From assembly GCF_000002995.4 (NCBI RefSeq), contig NW_025062478.1, positions 12,458,001 to 12,522,000 on the forward strand: a DNA stretch of 64,000 nucleotides, written 5' to 3'. Position numbers and translations under genes: made by a program. This DNA is from Brugia malayi (taxonomy: Eukaryota > Nematoda > Chromadorea > Rhabditida > Onchocercidae). Positions 1 through 10,467 of this stretch are shown piece after piece. Numbering within the stretch: position 1 is the first letter of the stretch; each line of letters starts with the position of its first letter. The notes beneath the pieces were generated by a model. That model made no database searches, was not told the DNA's origin, and saw only the letters and a list, made by a program, of their open reading frames with translations.

Positions 1-185
1 AGGTTTAATACTTTAGAAATAAAACAGTGATAAATTCATTGATGTCTGCATAAAATGTTTAATGCACCATGGTTAATTATGCTAAGCGATGACCACTAGT
101 AATTAAATCCAATTAGAATATGCCAGCTTTTAGGAAATCTAAACTACCTCTATATAATTCTGCTTCAGTCAATTTCTTCATTTAC

Positions 186-2102
186 CTTTGTTTCTCAATA
201 GGCGGCAAACATTGTAGCGACTTTGGTAATTCTTCTAAATTGTGACTTTTTTCCTCATCCTTTTCGTCTAATTTTATGCTAGGAGATACCACAGGAGCTT
301 CATCATCAATGAATGGAATATTTGTAATTTCGATCTGTCGACTTCCACTGGAGCGTTTCATGCGAGAAGTTGACCGCGGTCGTCTTATTGGCTTAAAAAG
401 AGCCAATCAAAAATTTACTTGGAATATTTGAGCTGGAACTTTAATATCCTATTTTAGGATTTAATACTAATCTCTAAAGAATATATATAAACCTGTGGCA
501 TTGGCGAGAATTCATTGAGCACTAAGTTGTCCCGAACATTATTGCTCTTGATAGTATTTTGAGAAGGTAAAGCACCATATGAATCGCTTTCTCCCACTGA
601 AATTTTATTAATTTAATTTCCAGTAAGCTATACTGTTCCTGGAAAGAACACAGCTAAAGTTACCCTCTTGAGTTTGCACTTCTTCGTTTCGCATGTAACC
701 TCTTTGAAGATAGTGGAGTACACCGTGAAGTCTCTCGCCACTTGGTTGAATTTTTGAGATAAGCTCTAATATATCCAGCTAAATAAAGATAGCAACTTCA
801 AAAATGTTTCTAGTTAAAAACTTCACTTAATTTGATATTAGAGAAAAATATAACAATAATCACTTCTTGCAAATAAATAAAAGAGGAAAAAAACAAGACT
901 CTAACTGATTGGTAGATAACATGGAATAAGCATTCCACCAATTACCTTTCTTCTTTTCATGGATGTATCAAAAAAGAGAAAAATTTTTTTAAATGCTGTT
1001 GTACGGCAAACATTTTGAAATATTACCCCAAAAAAAGCTAATGGTGTCAAATTTTTCAAGACATAAATTTCAAGAGATTCAGTTTCTTAAAAGTATATAA
1101 TAGAAACCTACATAGTATATAATACACTAAAAAAAAAACTTCGATATAAAGATAGGTTTCAATAAAAGTATATAATACACTAAAACTTCGATATAAAGAT
1201 AGGTTTCAAACTATGTAAATTAAAGCAGCACAAATAACATATTTCTCATATCAAAACTTACTGAAATCAAAAAATAAAAAAAGGAATACCAAAATCTCAG
1301 CAGATTTTGAGTACTTCATTTTCACGTATGCCGCCTGGAAGATGTCGATTGGATGACGAGTACCACTGCCCAATAAATTGTCATTGGATTCACTAGCAAA
1401 AAATATTTCCAGTTCTGATTCTATTCCTCGATTTCGTGATTCGATCAGCCTAGGTAGTGCAGTGAATAAGCCCAGTGCTAAAAATCGATCTCCATTAGTA
1501 TACCAAAAAGCAAGTCAAAATTAAAATCAGATTTCAACGATCGAAAAATAAATCTGAATTAATTAATTGAGCTATAAGTCATCTTAATACTTAACATTCC
1601 AAGACAAAGTTTTTTTTTTTTTTTTCAAATAATAACGAAGTTTGCGTTGCTTCAAAACCTTTCATAGCTTACTTACACATTAAATCCTGTCGTACTAAAC
1701 AGCGCTGCATGTAGTCTTTGCACTGAAGTATAACTCGATTTAAAGAAGCTAAATCTTTTGCCTTTACATCGTCACTGATTGCCTCAGACTGAAGCTCATC
1801 TAAGATGGTCTGCACAGTTCTAGATTCCTGGAAGAATCAGATCTCGATTAAACTGAATCTACAGTTATTTACAGTTATTCCTTTTTTTCATTCAAAGAAA
1901 TGTAATCTTGAGCATCACACAAGATTATATTTCACACAGCGTGCTTGAAAAATCTGAAAAAATAGGAAATAAAAACAAAAAAATTAATAGTATTTAAAAT
2001 AAACTTTATTCAACATTTCGAGTGAACTCTTCCGTGACACGTGGGATAGCAATGGTGATGCTGTTGTCTCTGAAAGTCCATACTTCTCTAATTTTAAATG
2101 TT
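186..2102 (-). CDS. Formin-like protein, FH3 (armadillo) region, partial
   Basis: Six exons read in phase: 2102-2005, 1827-1677, 1477-1290, 778-664, 596-493 and 391-186. The second to fourth resemble the FH3/diaphanous-inhibitory region of formins. A helix reading LNRVILQCKDYMQRC is followed by RQDLMSLGLFTALPRL, then acidic ELEIFFASESND, then IFQAAYVKMKYSKSAEIL, in the order and spacing seen in mDia and INF2. That region binds Rho-type GTPases and autoinhibits the actin-nucleating FH2 domain. The last two exons look like a polar linker (PRSTSRMKRSS, later DEKDEEKS). The proline-rich FH1 and FH2 domains would lie left of position 1. At 186 there is a good donor (AAG|gtaaat), but the same bases also read as a TAA stop, so continuation is inferred. 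The first exon could join the exons upstream at 2319-3857. The FH3 call is by eye and moderately secure. Confidence 0.55.
1104..1210. repeat. Two-copy tandem duplication, about 55 bp
   Basis: The block agtatataatacactaaa followed by cttcgatataaagataggtttcaa occurs twice in succession; the first copy differs by a longer A-run. It lies in the intron between the exons ending at 1290 and starting at 778 of the formin-like gene. Confidence 0.75.
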
Positions 2103-2301
2103 CTGTAATAATGGACGTTAAAGAAAAATTCCTCTCAAAAGCAGCCGTAAAGTATATTTAAAAATATTTCACGACATTTCGTAAGCTTATTTCTCCTAAA
2201 TGAAAAAGACAAAAATCACTATACTGCATTCGAAAAACCCAAAATTACCGCAATAAACCAAAAATCTAAGAGTCGAAAACCGCAAGAGACAGAAAAAATT
2301 T

Positions 2302-3857
2302 TTAAGAGGAAAAATAACCATCATGCATTTCCAAATCCGAAATATCAACATAAACATGTTGCAGCGGTGGGGGTGAGCCACCCTTTCCAGAGTCGGCGTC
2401 AAAACTTCCTTGTCTCCTGGACTTTTCGCCCACATCTATAGAAACAGATGCAGTTGGAGACATAACTCTGAACATTTCACTGGAAGCACCACTTTCACAA
2501 AAAGCTGTCACATAACTACCAGAGGAATTACTTGGAAGTGACACATTAATATTGGTCCGTGACGTTACAAATGAATCCTCGTCATTTTCCGATCCTGCCT
2601 GTGTTAGCTGACACTCGTTTATATCCTGCAAATATAAAGGTACTTTTCCTGCCTACAGGCTTCATTAATGAAGTCTAACTTCATTAACCTCACTTTAGCG
2701 ATGATCTCTTCACATTACACGCACTAATAATAATTAGTAACTTACGTGCACCAAGTATATTAGTTTTTATTCCCCTCTGCTAACTAGAATTTCTTAAATA
2801 TTCTTAGCTGACTGAAACTTATGAACAGGTCCAGCAGTCAATGCAACGTTTCTCCCTCCGACCTCTTCTACAATTTATCAGAATCTCATCGGAAGGAATT
2901 CAAATTATGACATGGCGCCTTTTTTCGTTGTAGTTGTCCCACTTATACAAGCGCGAAGTGCACTCGAACTTTTACTTCTTTTGAAACAAAGTTTGAAATA
3001 CTATCTAGATGTGTAAATGCTTGTGTAAACCGAAGGATATGCGAATAACTTCACAACATATTTTCTTTGACTCTCTGCTTTTCTATCATCTTTACATAAT
3101 TTAATTTGAAATTATTGCAATTAATGTTCATATTCCTGTGTGCACATTATTTCTCCTAAATTTTTAACACTAGTACAATTATCAATAACTTCATAAAGTA
3201 TTCTTTATGAATCAATTGCGGTTGTATATGTAAAATCGTGTTTTGAATCCATAATACAAACGAAGAATTCTTTAAGAAAGAATAATGATATTACCTTGGA
3301 AGGTCTTGGTAAGCTTGTTTTTGTAGTCTTTACTTCTAATGCTTGCAACAAAGATGACTGTACCTTTCTGACTGTTTTATGACCAAAGGTAGAAACTAAT
3401 CCTTTTCTCTTCTTATTTCTGAAAAGGACAAAAAATAAAATGAGGGAAACTTCATAATCGCTTTCCAATCGAAAAATTCATGAATAATATACATACAAAT
3501 AAATCAGACTGCAGCGCCTTCAAGAAGTTTCAATTTTCAATTGTCACATGTGTCGTCGAGACGCATTTAATAATAGTTATTTACTGATAGAATTTACTCG
3601 ATATAATATGCCATTGTTATTGCTCAGAAAAAATAATGGCAATAAGAAATAAGGCACTGGTAAGTAATATCAGTGAGCGAAGTATATATTAATAAAGAGA
3701 CTTACTTGCTACCCACTGCCATTACAATTGCAACAGCACAAGATTCCAAATCCGCGAACCCAAATCCCAAAATAACAACACCTATTAGGCCACCAACAAC
3801 TAAACCACCAAAAACTTTTTGTAAATTTGCACAAACCGACTGCCGCGAGAGGAAACA
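2302..3857 (-). CDS. Exons of a protein with a glycine-rich hydrophobic segment (5' end not found)
   Basis: Three exons splice in phase: 3857-3706, 3418-3295 and 2625-2302. The first encodes a hydrophobic stretch of about 27 residues rich in Gly and Val (FGGLVVGGLIGVVILGFGFA), plausibly a transmembrane helix with glycine-zipper spacing. The second is basic (NKKRKG, HKTVRKVQ), and the third is acidic and Ser-rich and ends DGYFSS followed by TAA at 2304-2302. The splice sites are good (gtaagt after 3706, gtaata after 3295). An internal donor at 2319 (GATG|gttatt) would skip the stop and join, in phase 1, the exon 2102-2005 of the formin-like feature, so this may be its N-terminal part or a separate gene with alternative ends. 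I do not recognise the family. No initiator Met exon could be identified upstream. Confidence 0.5.
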
Positions 3858-6800
3858 CTACAAATGAATAATGGATTAACACAAATGCTAAATTTAAGTA
3901 AAATAATAATTGATTGTTGTCACAGCAATAACATCAATTAAATTTCAATGTATATATTGAAATTTTGAAGTAATGCTTTGTTCATCACAAGGATACGAAT
4001 TTTTAATTAAATCTCTCGATTGATAAACCATAACAACTTACTAATCCTAAACATAAGATGTTTTTCAAAGCAAAATCAGGCAGGAGGGTTTTAAATTCAT
4101 ACACAAAGATGGAGATTCATTGAATGTAAGATTTCGTGTCAAAATATTTAGTTAAGACTTTTCCAAAATGACCAGTGTCATACAATCAAAAAATAACCTC
4201 GTAGTAAACCAAATAAAGTGAAATAAAAATATACATTTTCAATTCTATAAAAAAACATAGATGTTTATATTTCGATTTCAGGTATAAAATAATTATTGCA
4301 TGAAAAAACTGATAGAAGTATATTTAAGCATAGCGAAAATATTATATTGAAGTTTACAAATCTTCTCCGAATCATTCAAAGAAATCGTATAATATCAATG
4401 TAACGAAAAACTACACTTTGAAATAAAGATGAAAACACAAAATCAAAAATGAATTATGTGTAAATAATTATCTCATATGAGATTACCTTAGATTAAAAAG
4501 ATAAGGGTCTCGTGGAAAGCCTTTTTTCATTACAATTTGCTAACAATTTATCCGAGTAAAAGCACAAATAGGCAAAGGAATAAAGCAAATTTGATCGTTA
4601 TGCAAATTACTCAATTTTTAATCAACAAACGCTATTAACAATTCCTTTCTATTTTCATCATAATGACCCTGGTTCAAGTTAACAACTGGCATCATGCATA
4701 TATTGTTTTTAGTCTATCATTCTGTGTTAGAACCGTTGTTAAAATATCAAACTTGGGTAACTCAGAAATGCCTTGCCACTTATCTAACTTACTTCTAAAT
4801 TTGAGAATTCTATCGCCATCCTTGCACATCAGTAGATTTGCAATCAATAAAAGTTAACCTAGCCAGTTCACGAAGTATCTGCTGATTAGTTACCTCCACA
4901 AATCCAACTATGTGAAAGCTTCTTCTGAGATGTCAATTTCACTAAAATGTTGCAATATGACAAATTAAGCACAAAATTAGACTATATCTGGAAAACTTCT
5001 CTACTACACATCATATTTTTCTGAGTGTCACGTGATAATTATAGTAAAATTCATCTCGGATAAACGATTTCTCTAATTCGTCCGAAAATAACTTTAATGT
5101 TAACGCTTGTACAACTTACGATAACGAAACATAAATACGTAGCGTGATACGGATATATAACTAAACATATAAGCATAGTTAGTGGGGTAAATTTTTCCAA
5201 GTATAAGACATTTTTCTCAGTAGAGGCGTTAATTAATTATATTTTTGCCCTAAAAGCATTACTAACCCAATAATTAAAAGCTTCAATTCCTTTATTTATT
5301 AAGCAATGCCTCATTTCATGCACATAACTCATCCCGAATGGTTCAGACGTATACTTTATAATGAATTCCATTGGTATGAAACTTCTGAGTGATAATACGG
5401 TGACAAACTCAACGAGATTCAACATTACCAAATGAAACATTTATTTTTGCATGTAATTTTGTCTTCGATACTACAATTTTTTTCTAAAAAACTTGTATTG
5501 TATCGCTTTGCAGAATGAAATAACATCAAATATTCGTTTAAATGTGAAATATGAAATTTCGATTCGAACTTCAAAAATGAAGTGAATTTCAAGTGACAGC
5601 GAATTATCCTTATGTGCAAAAACGTGTCAATTACGTCCTGCACATTTCGTTTTTAATGTAACTGTCAAATTACACAAATGAGCTTAAAAAATGACCGAAT
5701 AATTAATGCCCATAAACTCTTAAAACTGATTAACTAAATAAAATTGAAAAAATTATGAGTTAACTTCAAATTGACCTGAACCATTCCAGTTTCAAAAAAA
5801 CTAATCTAGCTCATCCCCAAACCAAATAGCCTAAAACGCCGAATCCGCTCATCCAACGTGATACAACTCACATCAGTCCATTTAATCTACGTGATCTAAG
5901 CGATATCAGTCATAGACTATTAGTTGGTAGTTTCTTTTGCAGTTTTTTTTTAGGGATGAGAGCAAAATACATTTGTGATGGGCAGACAGTGTGCTACTGG
6001 TAACAATTTCCGTACCATGGGTTATGAGAGTGCATGACTCGACTAAACAGTTATCTCAAGTTAGCATGTACTACCCATGTTTCTCTCTCTATCATCTTCT
6101 TTACATGTTTGTCTTTATTAATAAGCATGCATTTATTCATTGCAAAAGAAATTCGAGAGGTATTTTTCATGTTTTCGGATAAATTGTACCCGTAACTATC
6201 CTTGTTTCATTCATTGTGCAATATGGGAAGAAACAAAACTTTTGGGAGCTGTTTAAGGAAAGACCGCAGTCTATCAGAATTGGCACATTCCATTTTGCGA
6301 AACTTCAATAAATGATTTAAGTAAGCTGTTTTTAAAGCATTAAAAAAATGGAATTCTTGGAAGCACAATTTCATCATTACAAATCTACGATGAACAAAAC
6401 TAATAAACAGTTTCAATTTCTAGTTTTAACGTTTTCTTGAAGATAAAAACTGAGCCATACATTTAGTCTCACAGTTTGCTGTTTAATAAAAAGAAGTTAT
6501 TTGAACTTTGATTTTTTGAGCTTCTGATATCCACTTTCCTCTATCTTGCTGTATCTGTAACATCCTATTGAACCCTTTATCGTTTCAATATAAAAGTTAC
6601 CCTTCATTTGTAGTGCAATTATTGTAGAACTATTTCAAACAAAATTATGAATTGTTCTTTTCAGGTTCACCTTCAAGCATTCTTTCCTGAGTGACTAATA
6701 TTTTAGTTAATATTGTTGACACAAAAATAAAAAAAATAGTAAATTCAAATTTTACAAGTTTGCAAGTATTACTGGTGGGACATATTTGAAATTTGTAATT

Positions 6801-7043
6801 AGAACGCAGAATTGAAAATATCCTAGGAGAATGTAATTGACAATACTTCAGATGGAGAAAGACTTAATTTCATTCACACTCAAAACAGTACATGTTTGTT
6901 TACTTACGGATATAATATTGAAGATCTCTCTTTCTCTTTTTCCTTCTCTTTCTCTTCCTTTTTTCAAATATATAAAGCTGTTTTTTACTTGTTTGAGAAG
7001 TAGGTGAGATAGCCGAAGATTATTGATGAATTTACTGTTTTAG
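3858..7043. other. No gene supported
   Basis: This stretch is AT-rich, with scattered short open frames on both strands. None combines a good frame with matching splice sites on both sides. It may contain further 5' exons of the minus-strand gene that ends near 2.3 kb. A pyrimidine-rich patch (ctctctttctctttttcc) sits near 6930-6960. Confidence 0.5.
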
Positions 7044-7047
7044 AAAA
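7041..7047 (+). promoter_or_regulatory. Candidate spliced-leader acceptor
   Basis: The pyrimidine-rich tract tactgttttag ends at 7043 and is followed by AAAA and then ATG at 7048. An acceptor this close to a start codon, with no convincing upstream exon, is typical of nematode trans-splicing. Confidence 0.4.
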
Positions 7048-7209
7048 ATGAAGAAAGGCAGCAATGAGAAAATTGTGCAGGATCACGCGGTTAGAACAAG
7101 GTCATCTTTCTGCCTTAATCGTTATCACCTTAAAACCGATGACCTGGATGAGATTAATGGACCGTCCGATAATGTTGACTTTGATGAAACTCATCGAGCA
7201 GAGCAGTGA
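7048..7209 (+). CDS. Short acidic protein or first exon of an unrecognised gene
   Basis: The ATG follows an acceptor-like ttttag by four bases. The frame encodes 53 residues, basic near the start (VRTRSSF) and acidic near the end (TDDLDEINGPSDNVDFDE), then TGA at 7207-7209. Base composition is clearly less AT-biased than the surroundings, which supports coding. A weak donor at 7206 (GAGCA|gtgaca) would skip the stop, and a strong one (CACAG|gtactt) lies just after it. The true structure may therefore be a first exon joined to something downstream. No family was recognised. Confidence 0.4.
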   Translation: MKKGSNEKIVQDHAVRTRSSFCLNRYHLKTDDLDEINGPSDNVDFDETHRAEQ

Positions 7210-7749
7210 CACAGGTACTTATGTGGTCATGGTCGAACGACAAATACATACAATGAAATATTTCATTAAATTCATTAAATTGCATGTTCATGGCAACATC
7301 TTTTCCACATGTTGCCAGTTTAAAAAAAAACAGTACTGTACCGGGATGTAACAGCAACTGCACATCATAAAATATTATTCATTTTATCATTAAAAAGATT
7401 GAGTTAATATTCTCTTCGAGATATAATTGCAAGGAATCATTTCGGATCTCAGATGTGACAATTAGAATAACATATTAATTGAAATAGAAGACAGTGAATG
7501 TGAGAAAAAATTTAGCGATGGCATCATTTTGAATTAGCCAAAATGATTCACTCATTAAAAAAAAAAAAAAAAAAAAAAAAAAGATTAAATTAACTGCTCA
7601 TAAAAAACAAAAATTCACAAGAAATAAGATGGGAAAATAATCTTCGGAGAATTAACTGCTAACTTGAAAAAATAGGGTGAGCTTAACGAAGTAAATGATA
7701 AGAATTGAAAAAGAGGGCGCACCATCGATTAGCTTCAAAATTTTTGCAG

Positions 7750-7905
7750 TCTATTAAAAGAAGAATTGACATACCTCAAGTGGATATGAAAAGTTTCAAT
7801 TGTTTGGAGGACTGGCATTTATTGAGGACTGGTAATGGAAGACATATATTTGAATCTATTCCTCCCCGAAAATATCATTTATGTTCTGTTTTTCGGATAA
7901 TCTGA
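7750..7905 (+). CDS. Possible exon, unrecognised
   Basis: The acceptor tttttgcag at 7741-7749 opens a 51-codon frame (SIKRRIDIPQVDMKSFNCLE at its start) that ends at TGA 7903-7905. It lies between two better-supported genes on the same strand. I could not match its phase to the exon at 7048-7206 or to the exon at 8218, so it may be a terminal exon, an alternative exon or chance. Confidence 0.25.
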   Translation, partial: SIKRRIDIPQVDMKSFNCLEDWHLLRTGNGRHIFESIPPRKYHLCSVFRII

Positions 7906-8217
7906 AAATTTTAAAAGAAAAATTCAATTACATACTAATTACATGCACTTGTTACATAATAGTCCGATTTTTTATGAATTTGAATGGAGAAATAGCAATA
8001 ATGTCCTGTAAGTATAGAATTATTTAGAATTGTTTGTATATTTTTGATAGAATGGAAAAGACTGAAAGCCAAAATCAATTGAGAGGATTCTTATCCTCTA
8101 TTTTTCTCTTTTATAGTATAAGTAATTCACTGTTTAACACATAAATAGGAGGACAATATCATGAATTGTCACTTTACTCCTTGAGCCACTGATCAAGCGG
8201 TTCTATAATTCCAGGCA

Positions 8218-9002
8218 ATGACTGATTCGTCTTCAAGCGCAGTTGACAAGCTGGACACCGATGAGAATGTATATATGGAATTTTCATTGATTTTAATCAA
8301 AAATTTTAAGCAAAAACTGCATTACGATTTTATCATATTAAAGTTTTTTTAGAATAGCAACGAAAGTGAGAGTAGTCCATCACCTCCAAGCTATGCTGTA
8401 TTTGAAGATGAACATGGTAATCTCGTCAATCCAGCTCTTAATGTAAGTTTCGGCTTTCATTACTAATCATTTATTATAATTTTAGCCATTTAGAATATTT
8501 CAAGAATAGTATTTAGGTGATTTGGCCAATGCGTCCACGTCGAGGGCGCTATTCACTTAAGGAATACAGAGAGCAAAAACAGCGTTTTCAAAAGCATTCT
8601 GAACAACAGCGACAAAATAAAAAGTACGATTTCAAGTTCGTTCTGTATGATTCTCTCTACCTGTGACAGATTTCATCTTAGATACTTCGATACTCGGGCA
8701 GAATAAGATGCAAAATAGGATGGGTAAGTGTGACAAATGATATGCATCCATTTTTGAAATCACTCTGTACTGTGCCACGCTTTGATGCACAATCTTGTTT
8801 TAGGAGTAGAAAGCAGTCAAAAGGACAGCTTGAAGTGTCACATAGCCATGCAACAGAACAAACGAAAGACAGTAGTAGTAGTAGTATCTATGTGGGCGTT
8901 CAATCGACATCCAGTCTGCGCTACATTTTGCAACCTACAGAATTTCGTCTTTTTTACATGCGACCAGAATCAATGAATTCATTCAGTCAGATGAGTAATT
9001 GA
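8218..9002 (+). CDS. Ser-rich, basic protein of 148 residues, unrecognised
   Basis: Four exons fit perfectly in phase: 8218-8268, 8353-8442, 8517-8623 and 8804-9002, with the stop TGA at 9000-9002. The donors are gtatat, gtaagt and gtacga; all acceptors end in tttag. The N-terminus is Ser/Asp/Glu-rich, followed by PSPPSYAVFEDEHGNLVNP (about residues 25-43). Next comes a basic, Gln-rich stretch (WPMRPRRGRYSLKEYREQKQ, about 50-69). The C-terminal third is Ser/Thr-rich with a run of five serines. The ATG lies two bases after ttccag, so the mRNA may be trans-spliced. Charge pattern and low complexity suggest an intrinsically disordered, possibly nuclear or scaffold protein; that is inference. It lies just upstream of the SH2-like exons, and a donor at the stop (ATGA|gtaatt) hints at an alternative end. 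Confidence 0.6.
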
Positions 9003-9264
9003 TAAAATCGATTTTTTATGTTCTCCGTCAGTTTGAACAAAAAAAAAAAAAGAAAAAAAAACTGAACAAAATTATATTACTTTTTTATATATCTTCTGTA
9101 GTCACACAAAGATGATTAATCGTTTTCTAGTAATCCATATATCTATTGTCAAAATTAAACACTTGTTGTGATTAAAAAAGCCATTCAAAAAGGGATTTTT
9201 TAAATAGAAAATGTACTTGGAAAGATTTAAATTATATCAGTCATATTGAAAATCATTCTTTTAG

Positions 9265-9726
9265 ATGCCAATCAAAATGCCATTGATGTTGGCTTATATG
9301 AGTTCATCTGGAAAAATATACAATTTCGGTTTTAAAAGACATGAATTTGGTTCCGAATCATTTTGGCAACTGGATTTGAGTGGCATTGAGGATCGTGAGC
9401 AACCATTGTATTGTTCTTTTCTTTTTTTCTCTTGAATTAAGTGAACTTTCTTACCGATCATTTTTGTTCTACCTAATGATCAGTGAGATTTCTGGAAATT
9501 TTTCATTTTTACTACTCCATGGTAATATTTTGCACTGCAAACTAGCATCTAAAAAAAAATGAATTTCAATTATTGAAGCGTAGTGATCTCTTTTTTTAGT
9601 ATACAAAATTTAAGGTTGAGGCTCTTAAATTGCAGATTTCGTTCGATGTCAGCGCTAATACAATATTATAAATCACTTGTTATCGATCGTGGTGATGGCA
9701 AAACAGAAATATTTCCAGTGGATTAG
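9265..9726 (+). CDS. C-terminal half of an SH2-like domain
   Basis: Two exons, 9265-9407 and 9636-9726, join in phase 2 to give 77 residues ending at TAG. The order matches the second half of an SH2 fold. A strand (LMLAYMSSSGKIYNFGFKR) is followed by a loop with FGSESFWQLD, then FRSMSALIQYYKSL, which fits the conserved F-x-S-hydrophobic-x-x-LI-x-Y-Y helix, and a terminal IFPVD. The first half (the Trp of strand A, the FLVR arginine that holds phosphotyrosine) was not found upstream. The exon starts with ATG directly after ttttag, with an in-frame TAG before it. So this is a trans-spliced short protein, a fragment, or the end of a gene whose 5' exons I missed. Nematodes have many small SH2 proteins. 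Confidence 0.45.
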
Positions 9727-10467
9727 TAATAACCGTTAATAAAACTATATTTTCTTCACGCTTCTACTTATGCGTGCATTTTATTTAAATTAATGAAATA
9801 TATATATTTTATATTTATGAGAAACATCGAATAGTAAATAGTTTAAAAGAATGCTCTAACTGCAAAAAATGTTAACATTTCTTTGGAGAAAGCGGTTCTC
9901 ACTCTTTAGTTGTATTAAATATATTTGAATTGAGAAAAAGAAACAACGAAAGAATTTAAAAAAAAAAAAAAAAAAAAAAAAACAATCAATACATTGTACT
10001 CGTTAACTTGCCAAACTGTCGAAATTTTTGTTTGCAACTGTAACTGTCAATCAAATGTAATGTCTAAAGATGGAGGCTTTGTTGCAACATTCACAAAATC
10101 AACTTCCAATTCTGTTTTATAAATCATTGATACAGATTATACCAGAATTTATAATGGAATGAGGAATTTATGTGAGCCCAGGAAGAAATGTATTAAAAAA
10201 ATACAGGTAAAGTTTTTGTTTTTGTTTTTTTTTTTTTTTTTTTTTTTGCAAAAAATTGAGCATAGAAAAAGTTTGTTTGTAAAAAAAGTTTTGAAGCTAT
10301 AAGACAATTCATGAAGAGATCCTGAATGAATAAGTGATGATAACCGGTTGAATGTGCCGTAACATATCAAAATGCATTTCAATTCATGGTGTGTCTACTT
10401 TAATCATCTCATCACATTTTATCATAGTATTCACTGTCATTTCGTTGTGGACAGACTAGTTGATCAA
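9727..10467. other. Intergenic region between convergent genes
   Basis: The SH2-like exons (+) and the MSP gene (-) converge here. It contains A-runs (about 9958-9982) and a T-run (about 10226-10248), but nothing else that I can support. Confidence 0.5.

Noticed and set aside
1996..2102. Alternative frame of exon 2102-2005 ending in TAA (TFKIREVWTF...)
   Set aside because: It also looks coding, but needs a phase-2 partner that I could not find; the chosen frame joins both neighbours in phase.
4640..4820. Minus-strand frame containing LLMCKDGDRILKFRSKLDKW
   Set aside because: There is a fair donor (gtaagt) but no convincing acceptor or partner exon in phase.
5237..5643. Minus-strand frames of 67 and 72 codons
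   Set aside because: No splice sites match, there is no family resemblance, and frames overlap without a clear winner.
6207..6416. Minus-strand 69-codon frame ending KVLFLPILHNE
   Set aside because: No acceptor or leader site was found, and its composition is close to that of the surrounding non-coding DNA.
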